From Cinclus cinclus (lineage: Eukaryota > Chordata > Aves > Passeriformes > Cinclidae): a DNA stretch of 64,000 bases. Below, piece by piece: positions 27,201 to 35,375 of the stretch. The notes under the pieces were generated by a model. It saw only the letters and a program-made list of their open reading frames with translations, did not search any database and was not told the DNA's origin. The position numbers were made by a program, and so were the translations under genes. The stretch is taken from assembly GCF_963662255.1 (NCBI RefSeq), contig NC_085059.1, positions 11,937,234 to 12,001,233 of the forward strand, read 5' to 3'. Positions within the stretch are counted from its first letter, which is position 1, and every line of letters starts with the position of its first letter.

Positions 27201-30200
27201 AGCTTCTATAATACAAACTCTCTGCTTCATTGTTCTGCTTGCTATTCACCTTTTAATTTTAAATGTAACACACTGAACTATCCTACATACATAGGTTTTG
27301 TTTTTTTAAGATTACTTGAACTATCCATGCATTGCAATCCCAAAAATCCCTTTGTGTCTCCCCAGTTGCACTGGTGGTGCACTATGATATATAATCAGAT
27401 CCTGCTCTTCTTGACATTCTTCAAATGCTTTCTAGCTATGGAGCAGCACTATTAACTTACTGGGATGTAACGTGGGGACATGTTGTCCCAGTCTGTCATC
27501 TTTGAGCATGTGCAGCAGTGTAGTTTTTCCAGCATTGTCCAGTCCAAGAAACACCAGTTTGCCTGATTTCTTGTACAGTCCTAAAACAAAAAAAGACCTA
27601 GTGATTAATCAGTTCAACCAGCAGGAGTTCATTTCCAGCACTAGAGATGATTTTCGTCCTGGGAACAACGTGTTATAGTCACGGTACAAAATAATGACCA
27701 GGCAAACTCCACCATGCCTTTATCAGTGCCCTTTATCCATGTCATACAAATGACATTCCCACTTAGCACAAGCCTGCTGCACCAGGTAACATGCAACTTA
27801 CAGGATGCTTGGCAGGAGCAGGAGAGGCACGCAATTGGTGTGAATGTGTCAATCATGGAAATGCATTGCGTTATCTTAGGAAAAGCAGGGCAGAACAGCA
27901 CTAAATGCCAGAGTAGTTTACTCTGCCCCAGCAAAAGGACAGTTCTGCTAACAGGTGGTGGAAAGGTGAGTGCAGACCCAGCACTAACAGCAGGCTCTGG
28001 ACCATGGACCATCCTGAACCTGAACTCTGTTCAGCTACCTCCAATTACAGCAAAACATTCATCCGAGACAAAAGGAAAATTCAGACCTCAATCAGAGTAA
28101 CACAGAGAAATTGGATGCAACATCAATAATCATAATTTGTGTATGAAGTCTTTACTATTGGTTAATATATTATTTGGACAAAAAGTAACTTTCACCCATA
28201 CCCCCAGGAAAACTGTTGGCTTCATCTTGAATGGCATCATTAGAGCACTTCTGACATATTTTGTCCCATGTGACAATGCTATCCTAACAGGAATAAGAAA
28301 TTTTATTTTCATTGGTTGTCATCTTTATAAAAATGCCTTCTGCCCTTCTTCTCCCCCTCCACTAATAACCCCAGAAATGCAACAGTTGCTGTGAAGGAGA
28401 AGAAAGATGTTTAAAACATGAAGAACATATTTTCTTACATTGGAGATTATCAAAGGGCAATTCTCTTACAACTTGTCAACACTGTATCCTCTGCCAGAAT
28501 CAGTTCTCATTGCTTCAAACTCATTGATATTCAAAGTAAAACATTAAGATAAATCAAATTCAAAACCAAAAAATCAATCCTGTTTTGTACTGAATAAAAA
28601 CCTATCTTCTGTGACGTGTTATCCTCATGTGTGTTGGGATGTTCAGCCAGCCCCAGTGATTCTGTGGCATTCCAGGGCCAGAGGTACCTCTGCCCAGCAG
28701 ACCTTTATACAACTGCTGTTTGCTCACCTTCCTCTGGGCCCTTCAACTAATCTCAGGGATCACATTCCAGCTGGACATGTTTTGTAACTTGCAGGAATGA
28801 ATATTCTCTCCTATTCCTCCTCTTATTTCATTCATGATCTTTATTACTCCAGGTCCTGTAGAGTGTCTTCACAGTTCTTTCAAATACAACAACTCTTACT
28901 TGCCAAACTCACCTTCTCACATGCCCATACATATATTAACTACTAAACTACAGAGTGGAGGAGAAAGTGTTAATGTTTACAGAGAAAGAAGTGGACAAAC
29001 ATTTTCATACAGTAACTTACATCACAGGAGAAACTCCAGTTCACACCTTATGAATTAAATGGAACTCTACTATAGGAAAGCACCAGTATTTTTGCCACTC
29101 TCAGCCTGCACCATTCAGGAGTCTTTGCTTCCCAGTCAGATGTTGCTGGTTTCACCAAAACATTTCAAGCTTCTCAAGTGTCTTACAGAGAAACACAAGA
29201 CTAACAAGCAGTCATACTTCAGCTATTGGCTACATCAAGACCTGAGTTTTTATATATATACATAGAAATCAGAAAGTTTTTTGTGCATTCCAAAAGTATA
29301 CTTGTGCAAAGGCATTCTTCCTAAAGTGATCCTATTAGCCTTCTGATAGGACAGCACAGGGAACTGTGGGGAGTTTCCCAAATGTTATGATCTGCCTACT
29401 TCAAGTCTAACTGTAATTGAGAATGCAGAGAGAGTGTTTCTTTTAGAAAAAGAGGGACATAAAAAGGGAGGACATAAAAAGCTCCTATATCTTTCAGCAG
29501 AATTAGACTTTGCTTGCACAGAAGTGGAAGAGCAAGCCAGTGTACAGTAATCACTGTGCAGCTAAGGAAGAGGAGATAAGAAAGATTTCTCAACTTAGTT
29601 AAAATTTCACTGGCTAACATTTTGATAGCAGGCCAAGGGTCTGACATTCAGTGCAAAACTTTAAACTTTCAACTGATAAAAGGTAGGTGGCACAGCTTGC
29701 TATGACTTCTTAGGCTCAAATGCTTTTTGACCATGTCAATAAAATCCTTCGAACTTGGAAACTGTGCCTTTTACCTATGTGATTTGCAACTTCTGATTTT
29801 TTTTAGTATCCTAACATTAATTTTCTTCGTGGTTGTGGGTTTTTTTTCCACCCTGAACTGATATGGATTGCAGACTTTTTGGCCAGGGAACAATTTTCTG
29901 AGGCTCTTGAGTAGATGCCAGTGAAGTTTCACACTAATTTCTGTGGCACAGAACAAAAAAATCACAGAACAATGCACTGCTGAACATGAGAAATGGGTTC
30001 AATATCTGGCACTAACTTTTTGTAGGCAGTCCCTCCTATTTGGATTCTGAAATTATAACTTCATGTGCACAAAAACTGAATTAAAATAACTCAGTTCAGC
30101 TCTTTACAGCAGAGAAAAATCAGGAGAAGACCCATAAAAGCCAACTGAATTACACCAGCTTAAATGTAGTGTGCTTAGAAAACTCCAACCTATTCTGATC

Positions 30201-30479
30201 ATGAAATAAAACGTAATTTTAGTCAAGAAGGATTAATGTAAGACAGAGTGGAGAGCACACTCTGGAAATGCTCAGTATTGGTAAGTAAAACTTTTGTTGG
30301 AGTGTTACTGAATGTACACCAAACCAAGTATTATTTAGCCAGCAGTCTTATTTGAAGGTAACAGAGGTGAACAGATATTTTACACAAGAATAGCAGAAAG
30401 GAAAGCCCCCAAACAATGACTTACCTAAGAACTGCAATACACTACTGAAACCACTGTAAATCCAATCAAATAGGAACAT
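24157..30479 (-). CDS. SAR1B: SAR1B, COPII-initiating small GTPase (six coding exons)
   Basis: SAR1B is the GTPase that, when loaded by SEC12, inserts its N-terminal amphipathic helix into the ER membrane and recruits SEC23/SEC24 to start COPII vesicle budding. The coding exons join as 30425-30479, 27461-27580, 26598-26663, 25949-26052, 25667-25798 and 24157-24273, all with GT-AG introns and matching phases, giving 594 bases and 197 residues. Visible motifs are the P-loop GLDNAGKTT (31-39), DLGGH (74-78, with His78 equivalent to the catalytic His79 of mammals) and NKID (133-136). Paralogue choice is clear: [20 protein letters not shown] and [16 protein letters not shown] are B-type, whereas SAR1A has different residues at several of these sites. 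The start ATG is fixed by an upstream in-frame TAA. The protein is one residue shorter than the human 198 because Ser2 is absent; the C-terminus reads QYIN where mammals have QYID. Confidence 0.97.
24388..24560 (-). mobile_element. CR1 LINE fragment in the last SAR1B intron
   Basis: On the plus strand ATCATAGAATAGGTTGAGTT is followed by GGAAGGGACCTTAAAGC, CCCCTGCCATGGGCAGGGAC and CACTTCCAGGAATGGGGCAT, the reverse complement of a CR1 3' end. The insertion therefore has the same sense as SAR1B transcription and lies about 115 bases upstream of the last exon's acceptor. Confidence 0.88.
25629..25645 (-). repeat. Homopolymer A17 (T17 in SAR1B sense)
   Basis: A run of 17 A on the plus strand begins 21 bases beyond the donor of the SAR1B exon at 25667-25798. 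In the transcript it is a U17 tract just inside the intron, where U-rich sequence can assist 5' splice-site recognition by TIA1-type proteins. Confidence 0.7.
25667..25798 (-). CDS. SAR1B: SAR1B coding exon 5 of 6
   Basis: It encodes residues 116-159, from [20 protein letters not shown] to GLYGQTTGK, including the guanine-specificity motif NKID (133-136). The acceptor is TTGCAG and the donor GTATTG, both in phase 0. Confidence 0.97.
25949..26052 (-). CDS. SAR1B: SAR1B coding exon 4 of 6
   Basis: It encodes residues 81-115, starting [16 protein letters not shown] (Ala81 is split across the junction) and ending ESKEELD, just after the switch II region. The acceptor is CACGTAG and the donor GTAAGT. 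Val replaces the Ile common in mammals within AINGVVF. Confidence 0.97.
26598..26663 (-). CDS. SAR1B: SAR1B coding exon 3 of 6 (switch II)
   Basis: It encodes residues 59-80, [20 protein letters not shown] then AQ, containing the G3 motif and catalytic His78. Both flanking junctions split codons (Thr59, Ala81). The acceptor is TTTCCAG and the donor GTAAGA. Confidence 0.97.
27461..27580 (-). CDS. SAR1B: SAR1B coding exon 2 of 6 (P-loop)
   Basis: It encodes residues 19-58, [20 protein letters not shown] then [19 protein letters not shown], containing the P-loop and switch I. The acceptor is TTTTAG and the donor GTAAGT. Confidence 0.97.
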
Positions 30480-30495
30480 ATCTGAATCTTATAGT
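30425..30495 (-). CDS. SAR1B: SAR1B first coding exon with 16 nt of 5' UTR
   Basis: Coding bases are 30425-30479, encoding [18 protein letters not shown] plus the first base of Gly19; bases 30480-30495 are 5' UTR. The acceptor is TTTCAG at 30496-30501 and the donor GTAAGT. TAA lies in frame 9 bases upstream of the ATG, so the start is unambiguous, with G at -3. This is the membrane-inserting N-terminal segment (STAR motif). Confidence 0.93.
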
Positions 30496-31251
30496 CTGAA
30501 ATAAAGAGAAAACATGCATTTAAGTTCTGTCAGAACAGCACATTAAGCATCATAAAATATAGGTAACAGAAGTATTTTAAAATCCTCTGTTAAAAATTAA
30601 AAAAAACCCAAAATTTTAGTTTTGGTAAACTGTATCATAGACCACGTAAGTGACAACAGCAAAGATTTTCCCCTCCCTTAGGAAAACACTACATGGACTG
30701 AAGTCTTTGCAAGAAGCAAAAATAATTTTATCCAAAGTACAATTTATTGAAGGTATGTTATGATCCACTGAAGATTTTAAACAAGATTTTCACTTTTCAA
30801 GTGGGAAAAGGTGGCACTTCAGAGAGGGCACTTGAGGTATATCAGTGCAGATTAGTGCTCTGGCCATGCCAAGGAGCTGCTGGGGTTCAAAGCAGATGCA
30901 GTAAGAGGTGAAGAAGTTTTGTGGAGGTGAATCTAGAGAAGTTTGATACCAAATAAATCCTTGTCAACAAAGAACCTGCCTGTTTGGCTTGTTATGGAAA
31001 ACAACTACCTAGCACAAAGCACTGGGATTACCCTCCAAAGACAGTGACCTCCTGTACTGTCCTGCACAGGCTGACACAATTCAAACCTTAAACACAAAGG
31101 TTTTGTTAAAAAAAACCCCACCAGACCTCTGTATTTTCCCACTGAATTCCTTCAGCTTAGGTTCAAGAACAGAAGGCTGAGCTGTGAGCCAGTACTCTAG
31201 GTTCATTGTGTAGCCATGAGTGATTAATTTCTAGCTTTCAAAGTGAGGATA

Positions 31252-31662
31252 ATCATAAAATCATTGAGGTTGAAAAAGACCTCTAAGATCATTGAGTCCA
31301 ACTGTTATCCCAGCACCACTGCGTTCAAGACTTAAACCAAGCCCCAAGGGCCACATCCACAGGACTTCTGAGCACTTCCAGAGATGGTGAATCCACCACT
31401 GCCTTGGGCAGCCTGTGCCAGGGCTTGGCCACCCTTTCAGCGAAGAAATTTTTTCTAATATCTAATCTGAATCTTCGCTGGCAAACAACTTGAAGCTGTT
31501 TCCTCTTGTCTTGTCACTTGTCCCCTGAGAGAAAACACCAACCCCGACCTGGCTCCAACCTGTCAGGGAGTTTTAGAGAGTGATGAGGTTTCCCCCTGAG
31601 TCTCCTTTCTCCAGGCTGAGCCTCCCCAGCTCCCTCAGCTGCTCCTCATCTAACTTGTGTTC
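31252..31662 (-). mobile_element. CR1 LINE fragment in SAR1B intron 1
   Basis: About 410 bases match the reverse complement of a CR1 3' region: AATCATAAAATCATTGAGGT at the terminus, TCTAAGATCATTGAGTCCAA, CACTTCCAGAGATGGTGAAT, CTTGGGCAGCCTGTGCCAGG, TTCTAATATCTAATCTGAAT and TCTCCAGGCTGAGCCTCCCC. It is the longest and least eroded CR1 piece in the window, in the same sense as SAR1B. Confidence 0.92.
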
Positions 31663-34600
31663 TAAATCACACAGAAAGCACCAGTTTGACACAGTGAACT
31701 GTATTTTAGTTCTCTTGGAGACTAAAGGGCATCATCCTTAGAAGCCTTTAGCCAGCTAATTCCTATTGAAATGCATGACCCCTGCAGACACTGGAGTCCC
31801 ACTGCCCTGGAAAAACTGGACTGTGCTGCTAAACACAGCTGGCAGAGGCATCCACAATGCTACAGGTTCTCACCACTCTTGTTTAGAAGCTGCAGAGCCA
31901 CCTTGGGGCATCACAAGAGGACTTCAGGGCAGCTCTGAGCCTGGAGCACAGTGCACAGGAGTCAAAACACAGATCTGAACCAGCCCAAAATCCAGGCATC
32001 CATCATAGCAACTACACTCATGACAAAGAGTTTCTCTGCTATGCAACAACAGGTACATCATAGAGAGATAATGTTGAAAGAGGGGTGAATATTTAATGAC
32101 CTTTGCTTGCACTGTAACAAAATCTGTTCAGATCATAAAGCACCAAGTGTCTTGGTTTCGCCACAACTAATCCTTAAACCTTTAACCATATCTACATTAC
32201 TGTGAACATCACAGCAGCTGCAACAGGCACAATTTTTAAGAATACAATTCAAATATGCTTGTCAATGCATAAACACCCAGTTGCACAATGTCATGACTGA
32301 AACTGTCCCTTGCATGGCTAAAAATCAAAGGTCAAGAATAAGCAAACATGGCAGAACACACACGTCAGCAGATTTATTTATTGCTTGAGCAAAATACCAA
32401 TCAAGAAAGGCCTCTGTGGGACTTAGGGAAACGATCGACTCAAATAACCTGCAAATCAGGGTAAACAGCGTGATGTAAGAGAAGAGCTCAGATTACTGAG
32501 GTGAGAATAACTTCAGTGTTCAGTTTATTAACCTGTTTCATCTATTACACTTTGTTTTGGTTGATTTTTTTGTAAACCTATCTTCATGTTTTACAGAAAA
32601 GACCTTAAGGGGTGAGATTCAAATTATTAACCTGAGAACAGGATTATTCTACAAACACAGCTGAAGTGGCATTAACACTGGTTCAGTTTCCATCACCATA
32701 GGAAAAGTGGTGCTGGAAACAGAGCTATCCACATCCTCCCAAACCAACCTCCATAACAACTGGCAGCAGTTAAAGGGAAACACTTTCAAAATGGAAAAAA
32801 AATGGACAGCTAATTGTAAAGCACACAGGTAATATTTGAACAGAGATATTAAATCTACTCTTATCACACAGGAAAAGTAAATATATAATTCAGAGTGGTG
32901 TCAAATCAAAGCATTACAAAACTGTAGTGGCTCTGCTCTGGTTTTGAAAGTTGTTATACTGAGAGCAAATTCAGGGAAGAGCTGAGGCTGTTGAATATAT
33001 ACAGACTCAATGTCTCAGGTTCACATTGAAAACACCATAAAAGGCAGAACAACGAAGACTCAGCAATCACTGCTCACAAGCCCTGATGGAGACAAGGATA
33101 CTATTTCAATGGTTGATTTGAAAATAATCCACTGGAAGTGGACAAAAGCTTCGAATGAAAACCTGTGCTGGACCAAGACAGTCTTGTGATACCAACTACT
33201 CTTGCAGACATCACCAACTCACTGTGTCTCCACTACAAAGATACCAAAGTTAACCTTCTAGTATCACTTCAGTGACACACGTCTACCACTGAAAAATGTT
33301 CCCATCAACCCTGGTCAATGTTATTTCATCAGCAAAGCATCACCCACCCAGTAACTCCTGTGGAGCCCAGTCCACCACTCCACAGACCAAGGACGTGGGT
33401 CCATTTACTGGAGACTGTGAAGAATGAGGAATTCCCACACAGTGGCTCTGGTAACGCTGAGCCAGCCTCCTGAAGGGAAAGCTGCTTACAGCATGGACTA
33501 GCAAGCAAATTCACTCACATCTTTTATCTTCTGAAAACTAGGAATTTTTTTTCCTCCTACACTCGTTTTTTTTCTAGCTAAAAATGTGTCATTTAACTTC
33601 CAAACCTTAGGACAGCGCTCACTTCTGAAGCCTCTCGAAGGTAAGGTAAGAGACAGTATCAGGTGCTTAGAGTTTTAAATGCTTTTATGGAACAATTAGT
33701 AAACAGAAACCAGTGACACCCAAGTGAACAGCTATTACATGAACTGGGAACACACTGTGCTACACCTGTGTGGGGATTGTCAGCAAGAGCCAGAGAAGAA
33801 ATCTCAATCCAGTCTGACAGCACCTAAGCTGCACCTCAGCCACAGTTCAGTCTGAAACCACAACCTGCAAGAAACAGCTTTGAGCCTATTGCTAAGTGTG
33901 TATTTTTAGTATTTCAAGCAGGATGTAAACATGATCACTTAAAAGTTATAATTTCACACATGACCACTGTAACATTATAAAGTATTACCACAGGCAACAA
34001 AAGCCAAAATCCATAGGAAACTCAGAGGATAAACTGAGATTCTACAACACAGTTTATTATTTGATTTGAAACTGCACTTGGATGTTGCATTTTAGAAGCT
34101 GAGAAAAAGTTCAGTCAGAAAATGAGGTAACAGCAAACACTCTCTTTAAGTATTTTAATATTCTTTTTGACAGCAACTCGTTTTTGAGACAGCAGAGTTT
34201 ACCTATGAAGACAGCACTACAACACACGAGTTCCTAAGGGCACCTCATGCAGAGGTTTAGTCAGCCCTGGCTCACAAAGCCCAGCTCTCAGAGAACATTA
34301 TCACTGCAGGGCTGCTGCATCAGTCACTGACTTATGAACAAAACCCTTAAAAGCACTGACTTCTGAAGATATAACAATACTTCAAACAAGTATTGCCAGG
34401 TTGATACAACGCGGCTGACGGCTGCCCAGGGAGGCTGCAGGTCATCCGTGGGTTATGGGGTTACTTAACGCACCTCACCATCGCAGGCCCACTGCGGCAG
34501 CGCTGCTCGGCACCTGCGAGCACCGTGAAAGCCTCACAGACCGGTCAGTGCCCTCAGCGGCCCGAGCACTCCTAGGGGCCGTGCCCGGGCGAAAAAAAGA

Positions 34601-34882
34601 GGGAGGCGATAGAAGGGATAGGAGGGAAGGGAGGGGAGCGCCCGCCCCCAAGCCCCTCGCGGCGCGCTGCCCGCGGCCCCGCGCAGGTCGCAGTTTGTGG
34701 GGGCGCGCAGGGACCCCCGGCCAGGCCCAGCCGCGGCCCGGAGGCCGCTCCCAGCAGGACACGGGAACGGCCCAGCGCCTCGCAGGGCTCACCCGGTTTC
34801 CCCGCCGGCCGCGGAGAACTGACACCTCACCGCCCACCCCGCTCACCCACCGCCAAGCTAAGGTGCTCCGGGACTCGAACAG

Positions 34883-34911
34883 CACCGGCACCGGCACCGG
34901 CACCGGCACCG
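34883..34911 (-). repeat. (CACCGG)n hexanucleotide repeat beside SAR1B exon-1 donor
   Basis: Four full units plus a partial unit of CACCGG (CCGGTG in the SAR1B sense) begin 7 bases inside the first SAR1B intron, directly after the donor GTGAGT. The tract is pure apart from its ends and lies within the CpG island. Confidence 0.85.
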
Positions 34912-34919
34912 ACACTCAC

Positions 34920-34985
34920 CCGCGACTGCGCCCGCTCCGCCCTCCGCGGCTTCTTCCGGCACCGGCGCCCAAGGCACACTCACTC
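34920..34985 (-). other. SAR1B: Probable non-coding first exon of SAR1B
   Basis: A strong donor (CG then GGTGAGTG on the minus strand; GT at 34918-34919) lies in the CpG island upstream of the first coding exon, whose own acceptor at 30496 shows that an upstream exon must exist. The sequence preceding the donor is GC-rich and free of ATG. Other donor-like GGTGAG sites in the island (near 34475, 34788 and 34830) are alternatives. The 5' end given is approximate. Confidence 0.45.
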
Positions 34986-35135
34986 GGGTAGGCTCGGCTG
35001 TGTCCGGATGTACTCGGCTGCGTTCGGAGGGACGGGCGTCGTGTCGGCTGCGTTGCCTTCGGCTTGGTTCGTATGGGCTCGGCTCGGTTCGGTGTGACTC
35101 GGCTCCGTTCTGTTCGGCTTCGCTCGGCTCCGGCT
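34985..35135. repeat. Degenerate TCGGCT-rich minisatellite-like tract
   Basis: TCGGCT appears eight times in about 135 bases at spacings of roughly 10-30 bases, often as CTCGGCT or TTCGGCT and joined to GTTCGG. The intervening bases vary, so it is an old, imperfect tandem array. It sits exactly between the two divergent transcription units. Confidence 0.6.
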
Positions 35136-35205
35136 CTCCGCGTGTCCGCCCGGTCCCGCCCCTTCCCCGCCCCTGGCCCCGCCCCTTTAAGCCGCAGCGC
35201 CGCTC

Positions 35206-35222
35206 CCGGAAGTGCCACGTGT
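35206..35222 (+). promoter_or_regulatory. Composite ETS site plus CREB3-family-like E-box
   Basis: CCGGAAGTG at 35206-35214 is an ETS/GABP-type core promoter element. It overlaps by one base GCCACGTGT at 35214-35222, an E-box (CACGTG) in the context preferred by ER-membrane bZIP factors of the CREB3/CREB3L family. The position is about 105 bases upstream of the SEC24A start codon. Binding is inferred from motif only. Confidence 0.45.
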
Positions 35223-35326
35223 CCGCAGTGCGGCTGCGCGCGCCTCCCGGCAGTTCCGGTGGGCACGTCCCCCCCGCCCGGGCCGGCGCCGCTGCACGGG
35301 CGGCTCCGAGCGCGCCCGGCCGAGCC

Positions 35327-35375
35327 ATGGCCCAGCCCGCTGGAGCCCCCACCGGGCAGCAGCCCTACAGCAACG
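35327..35375 (+). CDS. SEC24A: SEC24A coding exon 1
   Basis: It encodes MAQPAGAPTGQQPYSN plus the first base of Gly17, with donor GTGAGT. The N-terminus is shorter than the human one, which has extra Ala/Gly/Ser residues before the shared PY(S/T)NG sequence. Confidence 0.92.

Larger units (their letters stand above)
30496..34919 (-). other. SAR1B: SAR1B first intron
   Basis: This 4.4-kb interval separates the probable non-coding first exon from the first coding exon. It holds a CR1 copy at 31252-31662 and the CACCGG repeat next to its donor. No other exon is recognisable in it. Confidence 0.5.
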
